A program made the position numbers and the translations under genes. The notes under the pieces are model-generated. The model worked only from the letters and a program-made list of their open reading frames with translations. It had not been told where the DNA came from and searched no databases. Below, in pieces: positions 34,469 to 43,500 of a stretch of DNA of 64,000 nt. The stretch is taken from the NCBI GenBank assembly GCA_913058335.1, contig CAJXPX010000008.1:92036-156035 (forward strand), read 5' to 3'. Every line of letters starts with the position of its first letter. Within the stretch, counting starts at the first letter, position 1. This DNA is from an uncultured Hyphomonadaceae bacterium. GTDB lineage: Bacteria > Pseudomonadota > Alphaproteobacteria > Caulobacterales > Maricaulaceae.

Positions 34469-35089
34469 TTAGCGGCGATTTACATTTTTCACCTTCAAAA
34501 TGCAGCCGTCTTCATCTGTAAGACTTTTTACCGTCTCAAAGTCAAATGTCCATTGTGCGCGCGCTGTTTCCAGCTCTTCGTCCACAGCCGCGCCTTTGAG
34601 TAATAGGAGTTGTGTTTGAGGGGTCAGGAAAGGTTCTGAGTAAGACAGCAAACGATCAAGCGGGGCGAAAGCCCTTGCGGTAATAACATCGGCGGAAAAA
34701 ATTTTCAGATCCTCTATTCGGCCAGAATGAATTTTAGCCGGCAAAGCAAGATCTCGGCATACAGCCTTTAAGAAGCTGGCTTTTTTTCCGGCAGATTCTG
34801 TCAATGTTACTTCGGATTTGGATTTCTCAGCCAATGCGATTGCCATTGCCAGCCCCGGAAAACCGCCCCCAGACCCAAAATCTAGACATTTATTGTCTGT
34901 TTTGCGTAATAAAGGCGTGATTTGCCAGCTATCAAGCGCATGGCGTGTCCAAAATTCGGGCAAGGTGGACTTCGCGACCAAATTTATCTTAGCGTTCCAC
35001 TTTATCAAAAGGAGATGCCAAGCCTTGTATTTTTCCAATGTTTCACGTGAAACATTAGTTCTGGCTTGAAATTCTTCTTCAGGCCGCAC
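34469..35089 (-). CDS. rsmG: 16S rRNA (guanine-527-N7)-methyltransferase RsmG
   Basis: RsmG methylates G527 of 16S rRNA. The S-adenosylmethionine site is [19 protein letters not shown], with the family's [17 protein letters not shown] and [14 protein letters not shown] following. The N-terminal [10 protein letters not shown] is encoded by a perfect parS site, so the protein sequence here is partly dictated by the DNA site. The start is GTG at 35089, overlapping the end of mnmG by 11 bases. The 206 residues are normal. Confidence 0.95.
   Translation of the reverse strand: MRPEEEFQARTNVSRETLEKYKAWHLLLIKWNAKINLVAKSTLPEFWTRHALDSWQITPLLRKTDNKCLDFGSGGGFPGLAMAIALAEKSKSEVTLTESAGKKASFLKAVCRDLALPAKIHSGRIEDLKIFSADVITARAFAPLDRLLSYSEPFLTPQTQLLLLKGAAVDEELETARAQWTFDFETVKSLTDEDGCILKVKNVNRR
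35039..35054. promoter_or_regulatory. parS site 1 (within rsmG)
   Basis: TGTTTCACGTGAAACA is a perfect 16-bp match to the bacterial parS consensus bound by ParB. It lies inside the rsmG coding sequence, where it encodes the VSRET residues. parA and parB are immediately downstream. Confidence 0.97.
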
Positions 35090-36950
35090 GGTTTTGTTTC
35101 TTTATAAACGCCAATACCGCCATGAGGGCCCCCGGCGTAACGCCTTCAAGTTTGGAGGCTTCTCCAAGAGTTTCAGGGCGCTGCGACATTAACTTCTGTC
35201 GAACTTCATTTGAGAGCCCGCCAATTTTAGAATAATCTAAATCACTCGGCATTCTCAACCCGGCGTCCCGCCGAAATGACTCAATATCTTTAGCCTGACG
35301 TTCCAGATACCCCGCATAAGTCGCATGCGTTTTTAAATATTGCCGCTGCTGGCCAGAAAGCGCCTTCAGCTCAGGCCAAATCGGCTCCAAATCTTCAATT
35401 TGAATGTCAGGGTAGGAAAGAAGATCGACCACATTCCGGCTAACTCCGTCTTGATTTACAGACAAGCCTTTACTTTTGAGGAGGTTAGGGGAGGCTTCTA
35501 ATTTCTCTGCAAGAGTTTTAGCAGACGCATAGGCCGCATGTTTCACGTGAAACATCTCTATTCTGACCGGACTTACCATACCAAGATCAATAGCCATTGG
35601 GGTTAATCGAGTATCAGCGTTATCCGCCCGTAAAGCGAGGCGGTATTCAGCGCGGGAGGTGAACATACGATAAGGCTCTGTAACGCCTTTTGTCACGAGG
35701 TCATCAATCATCACCCCAATATAAGCCTGACTGCGATCGAGAATGAGCGGCTCGCGGTCTTGAGTCGCCAAAGCGGCATTGGACCCTGCTATCAGCCCTT
35801 GTGCAGCCGCTTCTTCATATCCTGTGGTTCCGTTGATCTGCCCCGCCAAATATAACCCGTTCAGTTTTTTCACCTCCAAGGTTCGTCGTAATTCTCTCGG
35901 GTCCACATAGTCATACTCAATCGCATAACCATAGCGTTCAACAACAACATTTTCCAAACCACGCATCGTTCGCAGGAATTTATCCTGTACTTCTTCGGGC
36001 AGAGAGGAAGATATCCCGTTTGGATAAACCACATCTCCGTCCGGATTACCCGGCAATCCTTCGGGTTCCAAGAAGACTTGGTGGCGGTCACGATCCGCAA
36101 AACGAACAACTTTATCTTCGATGGACGGGCAATAACGCGGCCCCCGGCCAGAAATTGATCCGTTATTCACGGCAGACAAAGTTAGGTTATCCTGAATGAC
36201 TTTATGCGTATCCGCATTTGTATGGGTGATGCCACAGGCGATTTGAGGAACTGAAACCTTCGGGTTCAAAAAGGAAAAAGCGATAGGCTCCGCATCTGCC
36301 TCCTGCATATCGAGCGCATCCCAATCAATAGAGCTTTTGCGTAATCGGGCAGGGGTTCCTGTTTTAAGGCGCCCCATATCCAGTCCAAGGCTATAAAGGC
36401 GTTCACTTAAGCCAATCGCCGGCGCTTCACCGACCCGGCCCGCCGGAATGCGGCGATCGCCAATATGTATCATCCCCTTTAAAAAAGTGCCCGTTGTCAA
36501 AACAACCCGCTCGGCGCGTAGGGCCTGTCCGTCTTCCAGAACAACTCCGGCCACCTTTCCCTCTTCGACGATAAGATCTTCAGCCGCGCCGGCCATTAAA
36601 GTCAGATTTTCAACCTCTGATAACGCCTGCTGCATCGCGTTCCGGTATAAATAACGGTCAGATTGGGTACGCGGCCCCTGTACGGCCGGCCCTTTAGAAC
36701 GATTCAGCAGACGAAATTGTATACCGGATTGGTCTGCAACAAGTCCCATGACGCCGCCCATCGCGTCAATTTCCCGGACAAGGTGGCCCTTTCCCAACCC
36801 GCCAATGGCCGGGTTGCAGGACATTTCACCTATAGTTTCAAGCTTATGCGTTAAAAGCAGAGTCTTCGCGCCTAAACGTGCAGAGGCACTCGCCGCCTCA
36901 CAGCCTGCGTGTCCACCCCCAATTATAATGACGTCCCAGCTTTGGGTCAT
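35079..36950 (-). CDS. mnmG: tRNA uridine-5-carboxymethylaminomethyl modification enzyme MnmG (GidA)
   Basis: With MnmE, MnmG installs cmnm5 at the wobble uridine of some tRNAs. The 623-residue protein has the FAD motif [12 protein letters not shown], then [55 protein letters not shown] and [16 protein letters not shown], and a C-terminal helical domain. A parS site falls inside the gene and encodes MFHVKHA, an insertion-like stretch between conserved blocks. mnmG overlaps rsmG by 11 bases. Confidence 0.98.
   Translation of the reverse strand: MTQSWDVIIIGGGHAGCEAASASARLGAKTLLLTHKLETIGEMSCNPAIGGLGKGHLVREIDAMGGVMGLVADQSGIQFRLLNRSKGPAVQGPRTQSDRYLYRNAMQQALSEVENLTLMAGAAEDLIVEEGKVAGVVLEDGQALRAERVVLTTGTFLKGMIHIGDRRIPAGRVGEAPAIGLSERLYSLGLDMGRLKTGTPARLRKSSIDWDALDMQEADAEPIAFSFLNPKVSVPQIACGITHTNADTHKVIQDNLTLSAVNNGSISGRGPRYCPSIEDKVVRFADRDRHQVFLEPEGLPGNPDGDVVYPNGISSSLPEEVQDKFLRTMRGLENVVVERYGYAIEYDYVDPRELRRTLEVKKLNGLYLAGQINGTTGYEEAAAQGLIAGSNAALATQDREPLILDRSQAYIGVMIDDLVTKGVTEPYRMFTSRAEYRLALRADNADTRLTPMAIDLGMVSPVRIEMFHVKHAAYASAKTLAEKLEASPNLLKSKGLSVNQDGVSRNVVDLLSYPDIQIEDLEPIWPELKALSGQQRQYLKTHATYAGYLERQAKDIESFRRDAGLRMPSDLDYSKIGGLSNEVRQKLMSQRPETLGEASKLEGVTPGALMAVLAFIKKQNRAA
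35539..35554. promoter_or_regulatory. parS site 2 (within mnmG)
   Basis: A second perfect TGTTTCACGTGAAACA, exactly 500 bases from site 1. It lies within mnmG and is translated as MFHVKH, which is not a conserved part of the enzyme, so the DNA site appears to be what is preserved. Confidence 0.97.
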
Positions 36951-36963
36951 ATTATTTGCTCAA

Positions 36964-36979
36964 TGTTTCACGTGAAACA
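36964..36979. promoter_or_regulatory. parS site 3 (mnmE-mnmG intergenic)
   Basis: The third perfect TGTTTCACGTGAAACA, 14 bases upstream of the mnmG start codon in the gap after mnmE. It lies 6 kb from the predicted origin; the three sites span 1.94 kb. Confidence 0.97.
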
Positions 36980-37052
36980 ACTAGGTTTCTTAATTTACCC
37001 TGCCCCAATAAGGCTTTGTCTGTAATCTGTCGAGGGGAGGGTGACAGCTCAC

Positions 37053-38405
37053 TTATTTACCAACGCAGAAGCGGGAAAAAATTCTGTCGAAGACGGCTTC
37101 AATATCTGTTTCTCCTGCGAGCTCGGACAGAGCCTGTAGCGCCGCCCGCAAATCATCACCGGCTAGTTCCGGTGCAATCCCTAAATGGGTCTGAGCTCGC
37201 AAAATAGACTCCTGCGCTCGCCGCACACATTCACCATGACGCGCGCGGGTCAAACCAGACTCTTGCCCAACAGAGTAATGCTCCCGAATTATCTCTTCCA
37301 ATCGAGCGAGAAGCCCGCTTTCACCATTAGGGTCTAATAAGTTTCCTTTAAGGGAATTTGAAACCGCCGTAAGCTCAATTTCTCCATAACCCTTTGATAT
37401 ATTGTAAAATATTATATCCGTCTGAGTTAGTTTTTCAGCAATTAAACCCTCAAATTCAGTCGTTCCGGGGCGCACCACATAGATTGTAATTTCCGCTTCT
37501 TCGGCACGTTTTCGGGCGCGTCGTACCCCCTCTGCCTCAATCGCGTTTTCTGATACTCTTAATCCGGCCGTATCAGACAGCGTGACCGGAAGTCCCGCAA
37601 TCACCATTTGCGCTTCCACAACATCACGTGTTGTTCCCGCCTCAGGCGACGTAATAGCGATCTCTCGACGCGTCAGAGCATTAATGAGCGTGGACTTCCC
37701 GGCATTCGGCGCGCCGATAATAGCAATGTCCAAGCCCGACCGAATAGCCGCCCCGCGTCCCATATCCTGCAAAGCCGTTCTCATTTCCGATGCTAAAATA
37801 CCTAAGGGCGCATAAGCCCCATGTGAAAGACTATCTGGGATGTCGCCCTCATCCGGAAAGTCGATTTCCCCCTCTATCTGAGCCAGCGCGTCAAGCAGTC
37901 CTTCGCGCCAGCCTTCATATAATCCGCGCAGGCCGCCGCCCATCTGACGAAGCGCCTGAACGCGCTGCCCCGCACTCTGCGCGTCAATCAAATCCGCCAG
38001 ACCTTCTGCTTCCGTCAAATCCATCTTTCCATTCTCAACGGCGCGGCGAGTAAATTCTCCGGGCTCCGCTTGACGGAGACCCAATGACAGCAGGGCTTCA
38101 CTTAGCCCGCTCACAACCGCTGGACTTCCATGCGTATGAAATTCCACACAGTCTTCACCCGTGAAACTGGCCGGGGCCGGAAACCAGAGCGTCAGCGCTT
38201 CATCAATAGGGTCTCCCTGCTCAGACCTGAGTTTCCGTAAAGCCGCATAGCGCGGCTTCGGAGCAGATCGTCCCGTCAGGCTTTTTATACATGACGCACT
38301 GGCCGGACCGCTCAATCGAAAGACAGCTACTCCGGCCTGGCCCGGCGCTGAGCTGAGCGAGAAAATGGTCTCCCTTAATAGATTGATCGTCTCTGGATTC
38401 TGCAT
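37053..38405 (-). CDS. mnmE: tRNA modification GTPase MnmE (TrmE)
   Basis: MnmE is the GTPase partner of MnmG. The 450-residue protein has the N-terminal folate-binding domain (ETIFSLSSAPGQAGVAVFRLSG, then EFHTHGSPAVV and GEFTRRAVENGKMDLTEAEGLADLI), the G domain with GAPNAGKSTLINALTRRE, AITSPEAGTTRD and LSDTAGLR, and the C-terminal FCVGK, whose Cys is catalytically important. The ATG at 38405 begins the conserved region; an upstream start at 38441 adds 12 residues. It lies upstream of mnmG on the same strand, about 100 bases away. Confidence 0.97.
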   Translation of the reverse strand: MQNPETINLLRETIFSLSSAPGQAGVAVFRLSGPASASCIKSLTGRSAPKPRYAALRKLRSEQGDPIDEALTLWFPAPASFTGEDCVEFHTHGSPAVVSGLSEALLSLGLRQAEPGEFTRRAVENGKMDLTEAEGLADLIDAQSAGQRVQALRQMGGGLRGLYEGWREGLLDALAQIEGEIDFPDEGDIPDSLSHGAYAPLGILASEMRTALQDMGRGAAIRSGLDIAIIGAPNAGKSTLINALTRREIAITSPEAGTTRDVVEAQMVIAGLPVTLSDTAGLRVSENAIEAEGVRRARKRAEEAEITIYVVRPGTTEFEGLIAEKLTQTDIIFYNISKGYGEIELTAVSNSLKGNLLDPNGESGLLARLEEIIREHYSVGQESGLTRARHGECVRRAQESILRAQTHLGIAPELAGDDLRAALQALSELAGETDIEAVFDRIFSRFCVGK

Positions 38406-38462
38406 ATTGAAGCCTATAAAGACAAAGACGTAGCGGCGCAAAGCCGTAAACTCTTTCGGATA

Positions 38463-39392
38463 ATGTTTATGAAACCCGCCTTAATCTCCTCACTGACCCT
38501 TTCATTCGCTCTGAGCGGCGCCTTGGCCCTGTCAGCCTGTAGCCAGAAAACATCACCAACGACTTTAGAAACTGGCAATGTTGACATGAGCGCTGACAGC
38601 CAAATGGCCTCTCTAAAAACAGCCATTTCCTGCCTCCCGAAGGAGGCAGCTCTCATGGCCGCGCATCGCGGCGTATCAGAAGATTGGGATCTTCCCGAAA
38701 ATAGCGCCTCTGGTCTACAGCGCCTAATTGATGAAAATTATCTTGTGGCAGAGATTGATGTCGCCTCCACCAAAGACGGGACCCTCTTTTTATTCCATGA
38801 CGGTGTTTGGGAAGACACCAGCACCGGTAAAGGACCTGTTTCTGCCAGCACAAGCCAGGATCTGGATAAAATCCTGCTTAAATCCCGTCAGGGTACATTG
38901 GCCAGTGAAAGACCTCTTCGATTTGGGGACGCACTGGATATAGCGAAAGACCAACTCTATTTGGAAATCGATTTCAAATCGAGCGCTCCAAAGGACGAAG
39001 TCATTGAAATTATTAAAGAAAAAGGCATGGGAGATCAAGTCATCTTGATCGCCTACACGACAGAACAAGCCAAAGAGTTACAGGCCCTCGCGCCAAATAT
39101 GGTTCTCTCAGCGCCGGGAGAAGATCAGGGCCTCGGACTAAAACCTGAAAACACCCTCCTTTGGATGGGGCGAGGCATAGATAGCGTTACGCGCCCGACG
39201 GACACGCTCGCCTATATTGGTATGGTCGGCCATTTGAGCGAAACAACGCGGCCAGGTCCGCTCCGCCAGGGAAAGATACTCGTCACAGATTTCCCAAATG
39301 AGTTTCCGCCAATCTGGGGGCTGACGCACGATAACTCCGGCACGTATGAAACTTGTCTTTCAGAAAAGAAAGCCTCCGAAAGGCAAAAATAA
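38463..39392 (+). CDS. Glycerophosphodiester phosphodiesterase-family lipoprotein
   Basis: A signal peptide with lipobox LSAC (about residues 23-26) is followed by a GDPD-type TIM-barrel start. MAAHRG supplies the first catalytic His, PENS and AEIDVASTKDGTLFLFHD give the metal-binding Glu/Asp and second His, and EIDFKSSAP gives the third acidic cluster. GDPD enzymes release glycerol-3-phosphate from glycerophosphodiesters. The C-terminal third is less typical. The start is ATG 38463 or ATG 38469. It is divergent from mnmE with only 57 bases between start codons. Confidence 0.85.
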   Translation: MFMKPALISSLTLSFALSGALALSACSQKTSPTTLETGNVDMSADSQMASLKTAISCLPKEAALMAAHRGVSEDWDLPENSASGLQRLIDENYLVAEIDVASTKDGTLFLFHDGVWEDTSTGKGPVSASTSQDLDKILLKSRQGTLASERPLRFGDALDIAKDQLYLEIDFKSSAPKDEVIEIIKEKGMGDQVILIAYTTEQAKELQALAPNMVLSAPGEDQGLGLKPENTLLWMGRGIDSVTRPTDTLAYIGMVGHLSETTRPGPLRQGKILVTDFPNEFPPIWGLTHDNSGTYETCLSEKKASERQK

Positions 39393-39406
39393 TATCTTCG
39401 GTTTGG

Positions 39407-40129
39407 TTATGCAGACTCAGACCGTTCCCAATATTTTGCCCAAATCATTTCGGCGCCCATTTCACCAATAAAGGCGCGGTGGGCTGCATCTTCTTCGGCG
39501 CTAACTGTTTGATTAAGAGCCGTCGGCCTTTGACGCGCCATTTTTGTCGGAGCATTGCGGTAAGGATCGTGGATCTCTTTTGGCTTCGTGTCCAATCCAA
39601 GAGACCGGGCACGCCCGCCTTTTAGCTCCAAATAAACCGCCGCCAGTAATTCCGAGTCAACAATAGCTCCATGTTTATCCCGGGCTGACAGAGAAATATC
39701 AAACCGCTTACAAAGCGCGTCAAGCGACGCTGGAGAGCCGGGAAATTTTGCGTTCGCCATCGCCAGTGTATCTTTGAAGCGCGATGATGGCAGAGGCTCA
39801 AATCCCGCGCGTTCCAATTCGGCATTGATAAACCCCTCATCAAATCGCGCATTATGCGCAATTAAAGTTGAGTCCCCAATAAAATCCAAAAAGTCTTGCG
39901 CCCTGTCTTTGAACAGCGGTTTCCCCTTCAAAAACTCGGTCGTCAATCCGGTAATCTGAACAACTTTGTCGGGGACCTCCCTTTGCGGATCTAGATAAGC
40001 ATGAAACTGCTCCCCGGTGGGAAGCCAATCTATAAGTTCAACGCACCCTAACTCGGTGATACGGTCATCGCCCTGGGCATGAAATCCGGTCGTCTCTGTA
40101 TCAAAAACTATTTCCCTGACTGGTGCCAT
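39407..40129 (-). CDS. dnaQ: DNA polymerase III epsilon subunit
   Basis: DnaQ is the 3'-5' proofreading exonuclease of the replicase. The 240 residues contain the DEDDh motifs: FDTETTGFHAQG (Asp and Glu), AHNARFDEGFINAEL (Asp) and HGAIVDSELLAAVYLEL (His and Asp). It is the last gene of the same-strand series ppsR-maf-aroE-coaE-dnaQ, one base after coaE. This order next to the origin is conserved in Caulobacter-like genomes. Confidence 0.97.
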   Translation of the reverse strand: MAPVREIVFDTETTGFHAQGDDRITELGCVELIDWLPTGEQFHAYLDPQREVPDKVVQITGLTTEFLKGKPLFKDRAQDFLDFIGDSTLIAHNARFDEGFINAELERAGFEPLPSSRFKDTLAMANAKFPGSPASLDALCKRFDISLSARDKHGAIVDSELLAAVYLELKGGRARSLGLDTKPKEIHDPYRNAPTKMARQRPTALNQTVSAEEDAAHRAFIGEMGAEMIWAKYWERSESA

Positions 40130-40130
40130 T

Positions 40131-40727
40131 TCAAGTCTCTTTTGCCCTTAATTTCCGGACCAAGTCTTGCACTTGTTTTCGGGTTTCGGGAATAGACTCC
40201 CCTGTGGACAGGACAAAATCAGACCGGCTGCGTTTCTCTTCATCCGACATCTGACGCCCCAAAAGCATTTCAAACAACTCCTCCGTCATACCCGGACGGG
40301 CCATAACGCGGTTTCTCTGCACCTCAAACGGCGCTGAAACAGTGACTGTGACATCTACTTTTTTGTCGCCCCCTGTTTCAAAAAGCAGAGGAATATCAAG
40401 AACCACTATATCCGCATTATCTTCTTTGGCCTGTGCAAAAAACTTTTGTCGCAATTCCTCCACCCAGGGGTGAATAAAACTCTCCAGCACTTTTAGATCA
40501 AGCGGGTCTGCTCGCATATGGCCCCCCAAAATCCCGCGATCAATGGCGCCGTCCTTTACCGCATCGGGGAAAACAGCTTTAATCAATGGCACAGCTTTCC
40601 CCCCTTTGGAATAAAGCTGGTGCACGGCTTTGTCGGCATTAAAGACTGGGCAGCCTTCATCCGCAAAAAGCCCCGCTGTCGTGGTCTTGCCCATTCCTAT
40701 AGAGCCTGTCAGACCGAGAATAATCAT
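40131..40727 (-). CDS. coaE: Dephospho-CoA kinase
   Basis: CoaE performs the last step of coenzyme A synthesis, phosphorylating the 3'-hydroxyl of dephospho-CoA. Its P-loop is GLTGSIGMGKTTTAG at the N-terminus. FNADKAVHQLYSKGG (substrate-binding Asp), HPWVEELRQ, VVLDIPLLFETGGDKKVD and a C-terminal SDEEKRSRSDFVLST are all present. The 198 residues are normal. The gene overlaps aroE by 4 bases. Confidence 0.97.
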   Translation of the reverse strand: MIILGLTGSIGMGKTTTAGLFADEGCPVFNADKAVHQLYSKGGKAVPLIKAVFPDAVKDGAIDRGILGGHMRADPLDLKVLESFIHPWVEELRQKFFAQAKEDNADIVVLDIPLLFETGGDKKVDVTVTVSAPFEVQRNRVMARPGMTEELFEMLLGRQMSDEEKRSRSDFVLSTGESIPETRKQVQDLVRKLRAKET

Positions 40728-41593
40728 CTAACACCTGATTTAAGCGCGGCGTAGAGCGTTTCAGTTGGGTCCAAATCTTTTGGCGGGGCCTCCCCAAAAA
40801 AGCGCTGAAAACTGGGTCTCGCTTGTTCAATTAACATAGACAAACCTCCCAGCGTTTCGCAGCCGCGGCGTTCAGCTTCTTTTAAAAGTCCGGTCTGCCG
40901 CGGGGTGTAGATCAGATCATAAACCAACGTCCCTGGCCGGACAGTGTCCAAAGGCAAATCCAAATCCGGATATCCACTCATTCCCGCCGAGCTGGCGTTA
41001 ATGATCACCTGACTGGACGCAATAGCAGCGGTTCTGCTTTCCCATGGAACGGCGTAGAGACTTGGCAGATGCACGGACTCGGCAAGGTTTTCCGCTTTAC
41101 TATCGGTTCGGTTGGTTATTTTTACCTCTGGCACATTCAAGGATAATAACGCGCCGATAACAGCGCGGGAGGCTCCGCCCGCTCCGATTAGAAGCACCGA
41201 ACTTTGGGAGAGCTTGGAAGCGGCAATTTTTGACAAAAGCGGCGTCGCGAACCCTTCCATATCTGTGTTATGACCTATCAGCTTACCACCCCGTTTAAAC
41301 AGGCAATTCGCAACTCCCAGCTTTAAGGCATCAGGCGTATGATCATCGGCTGCGAGAAAAGCCTGTCTTTTAAGGGGTAATGTGACATTTACGCCGGAGA
41401 TGGATGTGCGTTTTAAAGATTGAAACGCGGCTACTGCCGTATCAGGTCGGACGGCAAAAGGAATATATGCGCCGGATATTCCGGCCGCCTTTAGCCAATA
41501 ATTATGCAGAACCGGAGATAAAGAGTGGTGAATGGGCCATCCACACACACCCGCAAGTTTCGGGATTGGAACCTCGGATTGACCAGACGTCAT
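40724..41593 (-). CDS. aroE: Shikimate dehydrogenase
   Basis: AroE reduces 3-dehydroshikimate with NADPH in aromatic amino-acid synthesis. It has WPIHHSLSPVLHNYWLKAAG (substrate Ser pair), SGVNVTLPLKRQAF with the catalytic Lys, HNTDMEGF, the nucleotide-binding LLIGAGGASRAVIGALLS with NRT, and a C-terminal YTPRQTGLLKEAERRG. The 289 residues are typical. It overlaps coaE and maf by 4 bases each, so these genes are tightly coupled. Confidence 0.96.
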   Translation of the reverse strand: MTSGQSEVPIPKLAGVCGWPIHHSLSPVLHNYWLKAAGISGAYIPFAVRPDTAVAAFQSLKRTSISGVNVTLPLKRQAFLAADDHTPDALKLGVANCLFKRGGKLIGHNTDMEGFATPLLSKIAASKLSQSSVLLIGAGGASRAVIGALLSLNVPEVKITNRTDSKAENLAESVHLPSLYAVPWESRTAAIASSQVIINASSAGMSGYPDLDLPLDTVRPGTLVYDLIYTPRQTGLLKEAERRGCETLGGLSMLIEQARPSFQRFFGEAPPKDLDPTETLYAALKSGVR

Positions 41594-42201
41594 GACGGAA
41601 CAACTCCTCGCGTTCGAAGATAGTCAAGCAAAGGCAGAAGCGGTAAGCCCAAAATAGAAAAGAAATCGCCCTCCACATTTGAAAATAAATGTGCCCCGGG
41701 CCCTTCAAAACGATAGGCCCCGACAGAACGCGTCAAGCTCTCGCCTTCCATCTCGATATACTTGTCCAAGAATGAATCACTAAAATCACGAACCGTAAGT
41801 TTCGTCACCGATAAATGCCGCCAAACCGCTTGGCCGTTCTCGCATACAACAACGGCGCCCATCAATTTGTGAGTTTTGCCGCGCATTTCCTTCAATCGCT
41901 CTCGTGCGGCCTTAATCGTCGGCGGTTTATCGAATAATGTTTCATCCATTACCATGATTTGGTCAGCCCCAATTACAAATCCAGGCTCTGTCCGGCTCAC
42001 GCGTAAAGCTTTTGCCTCGGCCAAGGCATCTGCAATATCTCGAAGACGTGACCCTTCGGCCAGCATTGACTCCTTTATTGCCGCCTCGTCCACAGGCTTG
42101 CTGATAACTTCATAGGTTAATCCCGCCTCCGTCAGGATTTGCGCCCGAATGGCCGAACCGCTTGCCAAAATGAGCCGCTGGGAACTTTCAAAGCGTGTCA
42201 T
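41590..42201 (-). CDS. maf: Maf-family nucleotide pyrophosphatase
   Basis: Maf proteins hydrolyse non-canonical or selected nucleoside triphosphates. The protein has RLILASGSAIRAQIL at the start, the GADQIMVMD catalytic stretch, THKLMGAVVVCENG and SVGAYRFEGPGAHLFSNVEGDFFSILGLPL. The variant SGSAIRAQIL and the GAYRFEG segment suggest a subfamily acting on a substrate other than dTTP, but I cannot name it. The start is ATG at 42201, giving 203 residues; a longer frame to 42267 lacks support. It overlaps ppsR by 14 bases. Confidence 0.93.
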   Translation of the reverse strand: MTRFESSQRLILASGSAIRAQILTEAGLTYEVISKPVDEAAIKESMLAEGSRLRDIADALAEAKALRVSRTEPGFVIGADQIMVMDETLFDKPPTIKAARERLKEMRGKTHKLMGAVVVCENGQAVWRHLSVTKLTVRDFSDSFLDKYIEMEGESLTRSVGAYRFEGPGAHLFSNVEGDFFSILGLPLLPLLDYLRTRGVVPS

Positions 42202-43027
42202 GATGCGCCTTATAAAGATTAATGATTTGAGCCGCCGTTTCTTCAATGGATTTGCGGGTGACATCAATCACCTTATAACCCTTTTTTAAAAACATTCGTT
42301 TCGCCTGACGCATTTCGTCCCGTACGCGGTCTTGATCGATATAGTCCGTCTGCTCTGTTTGCTTCAATCCCATAAGGCGTTGCTGTCTAATCTGCACGAT
42401 GCGATCAGGAGAGGCAACTAAGCCGATAATGAAGGGATTTTTAAATTGATCCAGAATTATGGGCAAAGGCGCCCCCGGAACCAGCGGGATATTTCCTGAC
42501 TTATATCCTCTATTCGCCAAATATATACAAGTTGGTGTTTTCGAGGTGCGGCTGACTCCCAGTAAAACGATATCCGCTTCTTCTAGGCCCTGCACATTCT
42601 GCCCGTCATCATGGGCCATGGCGTAATCCAACGCCTCGATCCGGTTATAATATTCCGCATCCAGATTCCGCTGCGCGCCGACTTCTGAAATAATAGACGC
42701 CCCCAAATAACGACCCAACATGGCCAATGTGGGATCCAGAACAGAAATTGCCGGAATCCGACGCTCCGCACAAAAACTCTCAAGCCTCTTCCGGCGCTCA
42801 GGATTTACTACAGTATATAAAACAACCCCCGGTTTGCTTCCGATCAAATCCAACGCTTGTTCCATTTGGGCTTCACTGCGAACCAAAGCGTGTATGTGCT
42901 CCAACGCTGTCGCATTGCGAAATTGGGCGGTAGACGCTTTCATAAGTCCCACCAATGTCTCGCCTGTCGAATCCGAGACGAGATGCACATGAAAGTAAAT
43001 CGATATATTGGGGTTTTTCTCCGACAT
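42188..43027 (-). CDS. ppsR: Pyruvate phosphate dikinase/PEP synthase regulatory protein
   Basis: PpsR (DUF299) is a bifunctional kinase and pyrophosphorylase that switches pyruvate phosphate dikinase or PEP synthase off and on. The N-terminus FHVHLVSDSTGETLVGLMKA, LLGVSRTSKTPTCIYLANRGYKSGNIPLVPG (P-loop-like), SPDRIVQIRQQRL and the C-terminal DVTRKSIEETAA are diagnostic. ATG at 43027 starts the conserved part; an in-frame extension to 43102 would run through an origin DnaA-box-like site and is rejected. It is the first gene of the five-gene run ending in dnaQ and borders the origin. Confidence 0.96.
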   Translation of the reverse strand: MSEKNPNISIYFHVHLVSDSTGETLVGLMKASTAQFRNATALEHIHALVRSEAQMEQALDLIGSKPGVVLYTVVNPERRKRLESFCAERRIPAISVLDPTLAMLGRYLGASIISEVGAQRNLDAEYYNRIEALDYAMAHDDGQNVQGLEEADIVLLGVSRTSKTPTCIYLANRGYKSGNIPLVPGAPLPIILDQFKNPFIIGLVASPDRIVQIRQQRLMGLKQTEQTDYIDQDRVRDEMRQAKRMFLKKGYKVIDVTRKSIEETAAQIINLYKAHHDTL

Positions 43028-43153
43028 AGGACTCTCATAGACGTGCCAAGAAAAAACCACAACCAAGGTTAGAAGACTGTAAATATCGACAGCTATCCAC
43101 ATGCCAAGGGCTCAAAGCGCTCTCGCTGTGAATCCAGTGAGTGACTTTGGACG

Positions 43154-43168
43154 TTAATGCTCTTTTAC
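43154..43168 (+). promoter_or_regulatory. CtrA-like site in oriC, TTAA-N7-TTAC
   Basis: TTAA (43154-43157) and TTAC (43165-43168) with a 7-base spacer match 7 of 8 defined CtrA positions. CtrA blocks initiation at the Caulobacter origin by binding such sites between DnaA boxes. Confidence 0.4.
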
Positions 43169-43377
43169 CCATAGTGATTTTCAGCCCGTATTAACAATCT
43201 GAATCCAGGGGATAAGATTCGGTTCTCATCATAGTCAGTAAGTTATCCCTGAAAATTTCTTACTATCTGTCGCATGGCATGAGCGTAAAAACATGTTATC
43301 CCCGTTTTTCAACTTATCCATAGACTGATATTACGGCTGTGACTTATACCACTTTATCCTGTGACCATTAAGATTGG

Positions 43378-43392
43378 TTACTAAAACGTTAA
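43378..43392 (-). promoter_or_regulatory. CtrA-like site in oriC, TTAA-N7-GTAA on the minus strand
   Basis: On the minus strand TTAA and GTAA are 7 bases apart (7 of 8). It begins 3 bases before the TTGTCCACA DnaA-box-like site at 43395, close enough for CtrA and DnaA to compete. It could also act on the hemE promoter. Confidence 0.45.
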
Positions 43393-43500
43393 TATTGTCC
43401 ACATATCCCGCTTTCTACAACTATCACTTCTTTTTAATAAAAATTTAGAGGAGTTTAGAGAGGTCGGATAACTACCGGGCATAACTAAAAGGCTTTCAAA

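Larger units (their letters stand above)
43028..43500. other. Predicted chromosomal replication origin (oriC)
   Basis: This 473-base gene-free gap lies between ppsR and hemE, the position of oriC in Caulobacter and relatives. It holds several DnaA-box-like sequences: TTATCCATA at 43314-43322 and TTGTCCACA at 43395-43403 (8 of 9 each), TTATCCCCG at 43296-43304 (7 of 9), CTATCCACA at 43093-43101 (8 of 9), and weaker TTATCC sites at 43207, 43243 and 43354. It also has two CtrA-like elements, three GANTC sites (43130, 43201, 43216) and an A/T-rich stretch just before hemE (43420-43450). parS and parAB are 6-10 kb away. It is identified by synteny and motif density, not experiment. Confidence 0.85.

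Noticed and set aside
37621..37640. Possible fourth parS in mnmE around TCACGTGT
   Set aside because: Several mismatches to the 16-bp consensus, while the other three sites are perfect.
43028..43102. N-terminal extension of ppsR to 43102
   Set aside because: The added residues are hydrophobic and unconserved, and the frame would overlap origin motifs. The family starts at 43027.
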